Part shown: in pieces, positions 24,658 through 32,897 of the stretch
Position numbering within the stretch: the first letter of the stretch is position 1
Layout of the letters: each line of letters opens with the position of its first letter
DNA from: Actinomycetota bacterium
GTDB lineage: Bacteria; Actinomycetota; Actinomycetes; Actinomycetales; Microbacteriaceae
Length of the DNA: 50,688 nt
Direction: 5' to 3'
NCBI GenBank assembly: GCA_009702455.1
Contig: WLIA01000006.1
Coordinates: 1 to 50,688 of the forward strand
Program-made: the position numbers and the translations under genes
Notes under the pieces: model-generated
What the model saw: only the letters and a program-made list of their open reading frames with translations
Told to the model about the DNA's origin: nothing
Database searches by the model: none

Positions 24658-25776
24658 TTGTTCGATCGCCTGCCCGAGTATCCGTGGGAGCAGTTAAAGC
24701 CCTATTCGGCGAAGGCCGCTCTGCATGAGCGCGGGGCAGTAGATCTTTCGGTTGGTTCACCGGTTGACCCAACCCCGGCCATTATCCAAGAAGCTTTAAA
24801 CGCTTCATCAAACGCACCCGGTTACCCGTCGACCGGTGGTTCACCAGAATTCAAGGCCGCGGTAGTCGAGTGGTTCGCGAGGCGCAGAGGCGTCGAAGGG
24901 TTGACCCCCGCGCAGGTGATGCCAACAATTGGCTCGAAAGAATTGATTTCTTGGTTGCCGCTCATGATGGGTCTTGGCCCGGGCGATGTTGTGGTGCAAC
25001 CAAAGGTTGCTTACACCGCCTACGTTGTCGGAGCCGCGATGTGCGGCGCTGAGATTGTTAGCGAAGACGACCCAGCGCTTTGGCCGTCGAACGCAAAACT
25101 GATTTGGATTAACTCACCAGGCAACCCCGATGGTCGGGTTCTCTCGGTCGAGCAGATGAAAGCTGCGGTAGATCGCGCTCGCGAATTGGGTGCGCTGCTA
25201 GCCAGCGACGAATGCTACGCAGAACTCGGCTGGGATGAGTGGGCCGACCAGTTGATTCCGTCTGTGCTCGACCCGCGCGTCTGCGGCGGTTCGCACGATG
25301 GAGTGCTTGCCGTTTATTCGCTCAGCAAGCAATCAAACCTCGCCGGCTATCGCGCAGCCTTTGCCGTTGGCGAGGCCAGCCTAATCAAGGCCCTGGTGAA
25401 TTTGCGCATGCACTCGGGCCTCAACAGCCCTGCACCAATGCAGCGAGTTATGGCTGTAGCGCTCGCGGATTACGAGCACGTCGCCGTTGCCCGAGAGCTC
25501 TACCGTGAGCGTCGCGAAGTTCTGTTGTCGGCTGTGCGTGACTACGGATTCGAACTTAGCGACAGCGAAGCCGGCCTCTACCTATGGGCGACCCTTGGTG
25601 AAGATTGCTGGGCAACGGTAGATCGAATGGCCGAACTCGGAATCGTTGTTGTGCCGGGCATCTTCTATGGCGAGTTCAGCACCAAGCACGTTCGCTTTTC
25701 GCTAACCGCGACCGATGCCGATATTGCCGAGGCTGCCAAGCGTTTGCGCGATGCCATAGGCTTAAGAAGCCTTTAG
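24658..25776 (+). CDS. dapC: Succinyldiaminopimelate transaminase (class I/II aminotransferase)
   Basis: A 372-residue fold-type I PLP aminotransferase. SVGSPVDPTPAII is the substrate-binding N-terminal segment, WINSPGNPDGRVL the conserved N-P-x-G region, SDECYAELGW contains the PLP-ring aspartate, and YSLSKQSNLAGYRAAF carries the Schiff-base lysine. This subtype, next to fdxA in actinobacteria, is annotated DapC, which makes N-succinyl-LL-diaminopimelate for lysine and peptidoglycan synthesis. A longer frame begins within fdxA, but the TTG at 24658 gives the family start (LFDRLPEYPWEQLKPY). Assignment to DapC rests on context and overall resemblance, so a broader aminotransferase label is possible. 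Confidence 0.88.
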   Translation: MFDRLPEYPWEQLKPYSAKAALHERGAVDLSVGSPVDPTPAIIQEALNASSNAPGYPSTGGSPEFKAAVVEWFARRRGVEGLTPAQVMPTIGSKELISWLPLMMGLGPGDVVVQPKVAYTAYVVGAAMCGAEIVSEDDPALWPSNAKLIWINSPGNPDGRVLSVEQMKAAVDRARELGALLASDECYAELGWDEWADQLIPSVLDPRVCGGSHDGVLAVYSLSKQSNLAGYRAAFAVGEASLIKALVNLRMHSGLNSPAPMQRVMAVALADYEHVAVARELYRERREVLLSAVRDYGFELSDSEAGLYLWATLGEDCWATVDRMAELGIVVVPGIFYGEFSTKHVRFSLTATDADIAEAAKRLRDAIGLRSL

Positions 25777-25792
25777 GCCCCAAGGAGAAGCA

Positions 25793-27076
25793 TTGACCGA
25801 GCCAGTTTCAACCGACACCGCGACGATTAGCGTCGGTGGGGTATCCGCCGAGTTTCCGATTGTGCCAGCCACCGATGGCCATTCGGCAATCGACATCACC
25901 AAGCTCGGTTCGCTCACCGGCCTGAACACGCTTGACCACGGATTCGCCAACACCGCCGCTACTAGATCTGCCATCACCTACATCGATGGCGACCAGGGAA
26001 TTCTGCGGTACCGCGGTTACCCGATTGAACAACTAGCAGCCAAGAAGAGCTTCACCGAAGTTGCCTACCTGCTCATCTATGGCGAACTGCCAAGCAAAAA
26101 TGATGCTGAGAATTTTGAAGACAATATCAGTCGCCACACACTTCTTCACGAAGACCTGAAAAACCTCTTTCATTCAATGCCGGTAAATGCGCACCCGATG
26201 TCGGTTCTTTCTGCGGGTGTGTCGGCGCTATCGACGTTCTACCAGGATTCACTGAACCCGCACGATGAAGCCCAGGTTGAACTTTCGACAATTCGTTTGC
26301 TCGCCAAGTTGCCGGTGCTAACCGCTTACGCGCATAAGAACTCAATGGGTCAGGCGTTGCTCTACCCAGACAACTCGCTAGGTTATGTCGAGAATTTCTT
26401 GCGTTTGTCTTTCGGCAACATGGCAGAGAACTACGTGCAGAACCCGGTTGTGACCAAGGCTCTCGACACTTTGTTTACCTTGCACGCAGACCACGAGCAG
26501 AACGCCTCGACCTCGACCGTGCGCATGGTTGGTTCGACTCAGGCCAACCTGTTCGCCTCGGTCTCGGCCGGCATCAACGCACTATTCGGTCCACTGCACG
26601 GAGGTGCCAATCAAGCTGTCGTCGACATGCTCGCGCACATCCGTGATTCGGGTGAAAGTGTTGAGCGCTATGTCGAGCGCGTAAAGAACAAAGAAGATGG
26701 CATTCGTCTTATGGGCTTCGGCCACCGCGTCTACAAGAGTTTCGACCCGCGAGCCAAGATCATCAAGGCAACCACCGATTCAGTTCTGCATGACCTCGGC
26801 ATCGACGACCCACTGCTAGACATCGCAAAACAACTAGAGGCCGCGGCACTTTCAGACCCGTACTTCGTCGAGCGCAAGCTTTACCCGAACGTCGATTTCT
26901 ACAGCGGTGTCATTTACAAGGCCATTGGTTTTCCGGCGCACATGTTTACGCCGCTATTTGCTATTGGTCGCTTGCCTGGCTGGATTGCGCACTGGCGCGA
27001 AATGATGCACGACAGCAGCACCAAGATTGGCCGCCCACAGCAGGTCTATGTTGGCCCGCAAGAGCGCAACGTCTAA
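25793..27076 (+). CDS. gltA: Citrate synthase
   Basis: A 427-residue type II citrate synthase, condensing oxaloacetate and acetyl-CoA at the entry of the TCA cycle. The catalytic His is in FGPLHGGANQAVVDML, the second in MGFGHRVYKSFDPRAKI, and the aspartate in NVDFYSGVIYKAIGFP. The N-terminal beta-domain (TITYIDGDQGILRYRGYPIEQLA style) is the larger, Gram-negative-like form usual in actinobacteria. Start codon TTG with AAGGAG six bases upstream, 16 bases after dapC, so the two may share a transcript. It converges with rsmD with only 12 bases between stops. Confidence 0.97.
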   Translation: MTEPVSTDTATISVGGVSAEFPIVPATDGHSAIDITKLGSLTGLNTLDHGFANTAATRSAITYIDGDQGILRYRGYPIEQLAAKKSFTEVAYLLIYGELPSKNDAENFEDNISRHTLLHEDLKNLFHSMPVNAHPMSVLSAGVSALSTFYQDSLNPHDEAQVELSTIRLLAKLPVLTAYAHKNSMGQALLYPDNSLGYVENFLRLSFGNMAENYVQNPVVTKALDTLFTLHADHEQNASTSTVRMVGSTQANLFASVSAGINALFGPLHGGANQAVVDMLAHIRDSGESVERYVERVKNKEDGIRLMGFGHRVYKSFDPRAKIIKATTDSVLHDLGIDDPLLDIAKQLEAAALSDPYFVERKLYPNVDFYSGVIYKAIGFPAHMFTPLFAIGRLPGWIAHWREMMHDSSTKIGRPQQVYVGPQERNV

Positions 27077-27088
27077 CTAAGGGTTTAT

Positions 27089-27658
27089 CTAAAGCTTGTT
27101 CAGCCAGAAGACTTCGGTATCGCCGTAGTTCTTTGACTCTTCGAGTGCGTAGCCCTCGACAACGGCAAACGGTTCTGATCTGCTAGAACGCTCGACGATC
27201 ACCGTGGCCTCGGTCATAAGGCGAGGTAGCAGCGCCGCTAGGTTCTCTTCGATTTCTTCATTTGAAATCTCGTATGGCGGGTCGATAAAGACCAGGTCGA
27301 ACTCATGAGTAGACGAAGACAAATAGCTCGCAACAGCCTTGTTGACGACCTTGGTCTCGACTTCGATATCTTGCTTGGCAAGTGACTTTTGAATCAGCGC
27401 CGCATTTTGAATGCAGACCGCAGCTGCCTTGCCGTCTCGCTCTACCAATAGCGCGGCAACTGCGCCGCGGCTGATTGCCTCGAGCGCAAGTGCTCCGGTG
27501 CCGGCATAGAGGTCGAGAACAACCGCGCCAGTGAGTTTGTCGCGAGCCTCGAGTCTGCTGAAGATGCTCTCGCGAATTCGGTCACTCGTGGGTCTTGTGC
27601 TCTTGGCCGGCGATGCCAGTCGAAGACTGCCCGCGTATCCGCCGATTATCCGTGTCAT
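27089..27658 (-). CDS. rsmD: 16S rRNA (guanine966-N2)-methyltransferase RsmD
   Basis: A 189-residue SAM-dependent methyltransferase. It has the RsmD N-terminus (MTRIIGGYAGSLRLASPA, then RPTSDRIRESIFSRLE), the SAM-binding VVLDLYAGTGALALEA and the catalytic VFIDPPYEI (DPPY). It modifies G966 of 16S rRNA in the 30S head. It is divergent from recG, with 37 bases between start codons that must hold both promoters. coaD, which often follows rsmD directly, is here beyond recG. Length is normal. Confidence 0.93.
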   Translation of the reverse strand: MTRIIGGYAGSLRLASPAKSTRPTSDRIRESIFSRLEARDKLTGAVVLDLYAGTGALALEAISRGAVAALLVERDGKAAAVCIQNAALIQKSLAKQDIEVETKVVNKAVASYLSSSTHEFDLVFIDPPYEISNEEIEENLAALLPRLMTEATVIVERSSRSEPFAVVEGYALEESKNYGDTEVFWLNKL

Positions 27659-27695
27659 TTGTCGCCAAGCCTAACCTGTCGGCGAAGATTGAACC

Positions 27696-29855
27696 ATGTT
27701 GCTGCCGAATGACTCGCTAACCGCGTTGCTCGGCGATCGCACGGCCAAGGCATTCGCGAAGCATCTGGGCCTCAGAACCGTCAGCGACTTGCTTCAGCAC
27801 GTTCCGCGGCGCTATTCGTCTCGCGGTGAGCTAACCCCGATTGCCGAGATTCCGATTGGCGAGGCGGTCACGGTTGTAGCCGACGTGGTCGATGTTCGCG
27901 AGCGATACATGCGGGGCAAGTCAGGAAACATTCTCGAGGTGCGCATAACCGACGGCGAAGGTTTTCTCTCGGCCACGTTCTTCAACCAGGTCTGGCGCGC
28001 CAAAGAACTCAAGCCTGGTTCGCGCGGATTATTCGCCGGCAAGATTTCGAGTTACCAGGGCAAGCTGCAACTGAGCCACCCCGACTACGAATTATTCGCA
28101 GAAGACATCGACGAGGCCGATGCAAAACGTTGGGCCGAGTTGCCGATTCCGATTTATCCGGCTTCTTCTAAAGTCACCACATGGATGATTGGTCGCGCGA
28201 TCGGAGTTTTGCTCGATGTCTTGCCGCCTATCGCAGAAGAGCTGCCAGCCGAAGTTGTTGAATCGAATGGTTTGCTTTCGCTCGATGAGGCGATTCGCTT
28301 CATTCACCGACCAGACAACGACCACCAGTGGCAGACGGCGCGTGACACCCTTCGTTTTCACGAGGCCTTCTTGCTGCAGTCGACTTTGCTCAAACGCCGA
28401 AGCGAAAACGCAACAATCACGACCACGCCTCGAGTCGCCGGTGAGCTGCTTGCCGGTTTCGATGCCAAGCTGCCTTTTAAGCTGACAGCCGGGCAGGTTT
28501 CGATCGGCAATGAACTGCTCGAAGATCTCGGGCAAGACCACCCGATGCACCGCATGCTTCAGGGTGAGGTTGGTTCTGGCAAAACTCTGGTTGCGGTTAG
28601 GGCAATGCTTGCGGTTGCACAGAGCGGCGGACAGTCTGCGATGTTGGCACCAACCGAGGTATTGGCTGCCCAGCATATGCGCTCGATTAGAAACACTCTT
28701 GGCGACGAGCTGGCAGATCAGCTCGGGCTGACCCTGCTCACCGGCCAGCTGGGCACTGCCCTGCACAAGCGTGCCCTGTTGCAAATCGTGAGCGGCAAGG
28801 CCCAGATCGTCGTGGGCACGCACGCGCTGATTTCGTCGAAGGTCGAATTCTTCGACCTCGGTTTAGTTGTCATCGATGAGCAGCACCGCTTCGGTGTTGA
28901 ACAGCGCGAGGCTTTGCGACTCAAGGGCAAGAAACCGCCGCACGTCTTAACCATGACGGCAACACCGATTCCGCGCACGCTTGCCGTCAGCGTTTTTGGT
29001 GATCTCGACATCTCAACTCTCACAGAGTTGCCGGCTGGTCGCCAGCCAATCAGCACCTATGTGGTTCAGCAGTCGCAGGCTGCACTGGTTGCTCGCACCT
29101 GGGCACGCATCGCAGAAGAGTTTGCTAACGGGCGTCAGGCATTCGTGGTTTGTTCGCGCATCGACGAAAGCGAGACGGTTAGCGAAGAAGAAGTTGCGCT
29201 TGAAACAGAAAATGATGAACTCGAGATCACCGAGAAACGACCGCCGCTTGCAACCGTGGTCGGCATGACTGCTGCGCTTCGCGAAGTTGAAGCACTCAAG
29301 GGTCTTCGCATCGAAATGCTGCACGGGCGAATGACGAGCGAAGAAAAAGATGACGTGATGAACCGCTTTGCTGGGCGCGAGATTGATGTCTTGATTTCGA
29401 CAACGGTTATTGAGGTCGGTGTTGACGTGCCGAACGCAACCGTCATGGCTGTCATCGATGCAGATCGCTTTGGCATAAGCCAGCTGCACCAGTTGCGCGG
29501 GCGAGTTGGTCGAGGTGGCAACGCTGGGTTGTGTCTATTGCTTACCGCGGCCGAGCCGGGCAGCGTTGCTCTCGAGCGCGTGAACGCGGTTGCGTCAACA
29601 CTCGATGGATTCAAGCTGAGCGAAATCGATCTCGAATTGCGTCGCGAGGGTGACGTTCTCGGCGCTAACCAGTCAGGCGGCCGAAGCAGTCTCAAGTTGC
29701 TGCGAGTCATTCGCGACGCAGAACTCATCCAAGAGGCAAGAAAGCAGGCCGAACAGATTCTGCTGGCCGACCCGACCCTTGAGAAAAACCCGCAGCTCGC
29801 GGCGGCCCTGGCCCAGCTCGAAGAATCTGCCCAAGACAACCTCAGCAAAAACTAA
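27696..29855 (+). CDS. recG: ATP-dependent DNA helicase RecG
   Basis: A 719-residue superfamily 2 helicase. It has an N-terminal wedge/OB domain (TVVADVVDVRERYMRG), Walker A in GEVGSGKTLVA, a DEQH box in VIDEQHRFGVEQR, motif III TMTATPIPRTLA, and motifs V-VI in VIEVGVDVPNATV and QLRGRVGRGG. RecG reverses stalled forks and migrates branched DNA. An acidic insertion near residues 490-520 (EEEVALETENDELEI) lengthens the second helicase lobe; similar inserts occur in actinobacterial RecG. Start ATG 27696; an A-T-containing hexamer GAAGAT lies six bases upstream but matches the -10 consensus poorly. Confidence 0.96.
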   Translation: MLLPNDSLTALLGDRTAKAFAKHLGLRTVSDLLQHVPRRYSSRGELTPIAEIPIGEAVTVVADVVDVRERYMRGKSGNILEVRITDGEGFLSATFFNQVWRAKELKPGSRGLFAGKISSYQGKLQLSHPDYELFAEDIDEADAKRWAELPIPIYPASSKVTTWMIGRAIGVLLDVLPPIAEELPAEVVESNGLLSLDEAIRFIHRPDNDHQWQTARDTLRFHEAFLLQSTLLKRRSENATITTTPRVAGELLAGFDAKLPFKLTAGQVSIGNELLEDLGQDHPMHRMLQGEVGSGKTLVAVRAMLAVAQSGGQSAMLAPTEVLAAQHMRSIRNTLGDELADQLGLTLLTGQLGTALHKRALLQIVSGKAQIVVGTHALISSKVEFFDLGLVVIDEQHRFGVEQREALRLKGKKPPHVLTMTATPIPRTLAVSVFGDLDISTLTELPAGRQPISTYVVQQSQAALVARTWARIAEEFANGRQAFVVCSRIDESETVSEEEVALETENDELEITEKRPPLATVVGMTAALREVEALKGLRIEMLHGRMTSEEKDDVMNRFAGREIDVLISTTVIEVGVDVPNATVMAVIDADRFGISQLHQLRGRVGRGGNAGLCLLLTAAEPGSVALERVNAVASTLDGFKLSEIDLELRREGDVLGANQSGGRSSLKLLRVIRDAELIQEARKQAEQILLADPTLEKNPQLAAALAQLEESAQDNLSKN

Positions 29856-29861
29856 TAGCCT
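29856..29861 (+). promoter_or_regulatory. -10 element for a leaderless coaD transcript
   Basis: TAGCCT starts one base past the recG stop codon and is followed by six bases and the ATG at 29868. AAGACA lies 17 bases upstream as a possible weak -35. No SD is present. Confidence 0.6.
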
Positions 29862-29867
29862 TAGACT

Positions 29868-30389
29868 ATGAAGAAAATCGCCGTTTATCCGGGCAGTTTT
29901 GACCCGGTTACCTTCGGGCACCTAGACATTGCGGCTCGCGCCGCTGCTCTGGTTGACGAGCTTCACATCGTCGTCGTGCATAATCCGGCCAAGAAGCCGT
30001 TCTTCACCAGCGACGAGCGAGTAGCTCACATTCGCGCCAGTTTCACCGAGGCCGCACGCTTCGGCAAGGCGTTTCCGACCAGCACCAAGCTTGTGGTCGC
30101 CACTCTAGACAAGGGCCTTCTGGTTGACTACTGCCGTGAGGTTGGCGCCACCGTGCTGATCAAGGGTGTTCGCAACAACGCCGACCTCGAGTATGAGCTG
30201 CCGATGGCCAGAGTCAACCGCGACCTAGCCTCGGTCGAGACCATCTTCTTGCCTGCCGATCCGGGCCAGGGCTTTGTCTCTAGCAGCCTGGTCAAGCAGG
30301 TTGCCGAACTGGGCGGCTCTGTAGACACCTACGTGCCAGCGGCGGTTGTAAAGGCGCTCAAGGCCGCAACCGAGCAAGCCAAGGGCTAA
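29868..30389 (+). CDS. coaD: Phosphopantetheine adenylyltransferase
   Basis: A 173-residue nucleotidyltransferase of coenzyme A synthesis, transferring AMP from ATP to 4'-phosphopantetheine. PGSFDPVTFGHLDIAARAA near the N-terminus contains the (T/H)xGH nucleotide-binding motif, LIKGVRNNADLEYELPMARVNR the phosphopantetheine-binding segment, and GFVSSSLVKQVAELGG the second ATP motif (normally I-S-S-T/S). Length is slightly above the usual 160. It begins 12 bases after recG, with a leaderless-type promoter overlapping the end of recG, and is followed at two bases by the DUF177 gene. Confidence 0.95.
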   Translation: MKKIAVYPGSFDPVTFGHLDIAARAAALVDELHIVVVHNPAKKPFFTSDERVAHIRASFTEAARFGKAFPTSTKLVVATLDKGLLVDYCREVGATVLIKGVRNNADLEYELPMARVNRDLASVETIFLPADPGQGFVSSSLVKQVAELGGSVDTYVPAAVVKALKAATEQAKG

Positions 30390-30391
30390 TC

Positions 30392-30904
30392 GTGGCAAGT
30401 CAGTCGGTTTTTGAGCTATCGGTGCACGATTTGATGCACAAACCAGGGCACATGCGCGAGTTGAAGCTCGATATCACCATTCCGACGGCTCTCGGCAACG
30501 CCGTAACCGCCGTTCCGGCTGGCGAGATCATCGACCTAGACCTTCGTCTCGAGTCTGTTCACGAGGGCATTCTGGTCACCGGCGAGGTTTTCGGCGACGC
30601 CGCGGGCGAGTGCAGCCGCTGCCTAGAACCCCTGACGGTTGCCGTCGAGGTAGATTTTCAGGAACTTTTCGCCTATTCTTTAAGCAGCGAGGATGACTTT
30701 GCTGTTCAAGAAGAGAAAATCGATCTTGAGCAGGCAATCCTCGATGCGGTGGTTCTAAACCTCCCTTTCAAACCAATTTGCAATGAGACTTGTCTCGGTT
30801 TGTGCGCTAGTTGTGGTGAACGGATGGCCGATGACCCCCACCACGTGCACGAAGCTGAGATTGATTCTCGGTGGAGTGAACTGAAAAAGCTTAAGGAAGA
30901 TTGA
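30392..30904 (+). CDS. YceD/DUF177 family protein (23S rRNA accumulation factor-like)
   Basis: A 170-residue protein with the DUF177 core: GECSRCLEPLTVAVEVDFQELF followed by an acidic segment, a D-L-E-Q-A-I-L-D-A-V-V-L-N-L-P-F-K-P motif and a C-terminal cysteine cluster (CNETCLGLCASCGERM). The pairs of cysteines may bind zinc. In bacteria and plants the family is linked to 23S rRNA accumulation, and it is nearly always encoded just before rpmF, as here. GTG start, two bases after coaD, no strong SD, so translation is probably coupled. It precedes rpmF by one base. Confidence 0.92.
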   Translation: MASQSVFELSVHDLMHKPGHMRELKLDITIPTALGNAVTAVPAGEIIDLDLRLESVHEGILVTGEVFGDAAGECSRCLEPLTVAVEVDFQELFAYSLSSEDDFAVQEEKIDLEQAILDAVVLNLPFKPICNETCLGLCASCGERMADDPHHVHEAEIDSRWSELKKLKED

Positions 30905-30905
30905 A

Positions 30906-31109
30906 ATGCCAGTACCTAAAAGACGCCTCAGCCGCAGCCGCACTCGTTCGCGCCGCTCACAGTGGAAGGCAGCACCGATTGCCTTGGTGAAGACCATCGA
31001 AAATGGCAAGGTTGTTTACAGCCTTCCTCACCGTGCAAAGGTAGTCACTGACTCAACCGGCGCAGCTCTATTCATGGAGTACAAGGGCCGCAAGGTCGCC
31101 GACGCTTAA
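30906..31109 (+). CDS. rpmF: 50S ribosomal protein L32, zinc-independent form
   Basis: A 67-residue L32 with the conserved start PVPKRRLSRSRTRSRRSQWKA. The usual four cysteines of the zinc ribbon are absent, so this is the cysteine-free form that needs no zinc. It is preceded by AAGGAAG within the end of the DUF177 gene. Its place between DUF177 and rnc is the standard arrangement. Confidence 0.96.
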   Translation: MPVPKRRLSRSRTRSRRSQWKAAPIALVKTIENGKVVYSLPHRAKVVTDSTGAALFMEYKGRKVADA

Positions 31110-31140
31110 TTCTTTTGAGTCGGGCGAATAAAGCAAAGCG

Positions 31141-31851
31141 ATGAAACTCGATGCACTGAGTGAAAAACTCGGAGTAGAGATAAATCGCGAACTGCTAAAG
31201 CTCGCACTGACTCACCGCTCGTATTCATACGAGCACGGCAACATACCCAACAACGAACGCCTCGAATTTCTAGGCGACTCGGTGTTGGGTTTTGTCGTTA
31301 CGAGCCACATTTATGAAACCCTCACCTATCTTCCTGAGGGCGAGATGACCAAGGTGAAGAACGCCGTGGTTTCTGCACGCGCGCTCGCGGTGGTTGCCGC
31401 TGAACTTTCGCTGGGCGAATATCTTTTGCTCGGCAAGGGTGAGCTGGCAACCGATGGTCGCAACAAACCAAATCTGCTGGCCGACGCATTCGAGGCGATT
31501 CTCGGTGCCGCCTACATGTCTAACGGTTTCGATGCGGCGCGAGCTTTGGTGGAGAAGTTTGTGTTTCCGCTGCTCGACAACCCCGATGAAATTCGAGCCA
31601 ACTCTGACCCGAAGACTACGCTTCAGGAGCGCATCCAGGCGTTGGGTCGCGGAACACCGAACTACAAGACCCGCTTCGAAGGGCCAGATCACAACCGCGA
31701 CTATTTCTCGACGCTCTATGTCAACGGCGAAGAGATCAGCCACGGCGAGGGCCGCACCAAGAAGAACGCCGAAACAGCTGCGGCCGTGAAAGCACTCGAG
31801 ATTTTGGTTGATGCGACGCCTGTTGTGAAGAAAAAGAGAAAGCGCCGCTAG
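31141..31851 (+). CDS. rnc: Ribonuclease III
   Basis: A 236-residue double-strand-specific RNase. The RNase III signature NERLEFLGDSVLG (about 38-50) provides catalytic Glu and Asp, and DAFEAILGAAYM the second acidic pair. A double-stranded RNA-binding domain covers roughly residues 155-225, ending with KKNAETAAAVKALE, and a basic tail KKKRKRR closes the protein. It processes rRNA precursors and structured mRNAs. A TAAAGC hexamer six bases before the ATG resembles the leaderless -10 elements of this window but ends in C. The stop overlaps mutM by one base (TAGTG). Confidence 0.97.
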   Translation: MKLDALSEKLGVEINRELLKLALTHRSYSYEHGNIPNNERLEFLGDSVLGFVVTSHIYETLTYLPEGEMTKVKNAVVSARALAVVAAELSLGEYLLLGKGELATDGRNKPNLLADAFEAILGAAYMSNGFDAARALVEKFVFPLLDNPDEIRANSDPKTTLQERIQALGRGTPNYKTRFEGPDHNRDYFSTLYVNGEEISHGEGRTKKNAETAAAVKALEILVDATPVVKKKRKRR

Positions 31852-32795
31852 TGCCCGAACTGCCAGAGGTAGAAACGGTTCGCGCTGGTCTGGCACCCGC
31901 ACTGACCAACAGCAAGGTTTTGCAGATCGAGATTCTCGACGAACGCAGCCTCAAGCGTCACCAAGCTGGCCCGGCCGACTTCGTTGCAACCTTGACCTCA
32001 GCGAAAATTCTCGCGGTGGTTCGACGCGGAAAGTTTCTATGGATGCCACTCGAGCTGCCCGGCTCAGCAACAAACTCGAAACGCCTCGCGCTGGTCGGTC
32101 ACCTGGGCATGAGCGGACAGATGTTTTTGAGAAAGCCAACCGATGAGCCTGACAACCTGACTCGAGTTGTCGTCACCCTTGAAACCTCTCGAGCAAAAAA
32201 GGTCGAGTTTCGTTTCATCGACCAGAGAATTTTCGGATCGCTTGCCATCGACGAGTTAGTTGAAACAGAAGACGGTCAACCGGGCGGCTATTCGCAGACC
32301 TCGGCGGCGGGCAAGTGGTGGCGCAATCTGATTCCGTCGACGGCTGCGCACATTGCCAGAGACCCGCTAGACGAAGCGTTCGACGTCGAAAAAGTGCGTG
32401 CCAAGTTTGCCAAGAAGCGCAGCGGCATCAAACGAGTGCTCTTAGATCAGCAGGTTCTCTCTGGGGTAGGCAACATCTATGCCGACGAAGCGCTCTGGGC
32501 AAGCAAACTGCATTACGACCAGCCGGCAGACACTCTGACCAGGGCCACCTTCGACACGTTGATGGCCGAGGTTCGACGCATTCTCGAGGCAGCGGTCGCC
32601 GAGGGCGGCACCTCGTTCGACGAGCAGTACAAAAACGTCAACGGCGAGAGCGGCTATTTCGAGGTCTCACTAAACGCCTACGGCATGACCGATCGACCCT
32701 GCAATCGGTGCGGTCGGGCCATCAAGCGAGATTCATGGATGAACCGTGGCTCGCACTTCTGCCCGAGCTGCCAAAAACTGCGCAAACGGGCCTAG
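31851..32795 (+). CDS. mutM: Formamidopyrimidine-DNA glycosylase
   Basis: A 314-residue base-excision repair enzyme removing 8-oxoguanine and formamidopyrimidines. The N-terminal PELPEVETVR provides catalytic Pro2 and Glu3 after removal of the initiator; RRGKFLWM provides the conserved lysine; the H2TH region includes LLDQQVLSGVGNIYADEALW; and the C-terminal zinc finger is CNRCGRAI...CPSCQKLR with four cysteines. GTG start fused to the rnc stop. The protein is slightly longer than typical (270-290) owing to short loops, including a glycine/serine-rich one near residue 145. Confidence 0.96.
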   Translation: MPELPEVETVRAGLAPALTNSKVLQIEILDERSLKRHQAGPADFVATLTSAKILAVVRRGKFLWMPLELPGSATNSKRLALVGHLGMSGQMFLRKPTDEPDNLTRVVVTLETSRAKKVEFRFIDQRIFGSLAIDELVETEDGQPGGYSQTSAAGKWWRNLIPSTAAHIARDPLDEAFDVEKVRAKFAKKRSGIKRVLLDQQVLSGVGNIYADEALWASKLHYDQPADTLTRATFDTLMAEVRRILEAAVAEGGTSFDEQYKNVNGESGYFEVSLNAYGMTDRPCNRCGRAIKRDSWMNRGSHFCPSCQKLRKRA

Positions 32796-32897
32796 CCGAA
32801 GGCATCCGTGCGGTTTGGAGCCGTCAAAAAAGGGTCGCCAAATAGGGTAATTTTGTCTAGTTGCGGTAGCAAAGCCGCCTGAATCTAGAAAAAGGGA

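Noticed and set aside
28092-28823. Long minus-strand frame within recG
   Set aside because: It is the antisense shadow of a well-conserved helicase gene and has no recognisable motifs.
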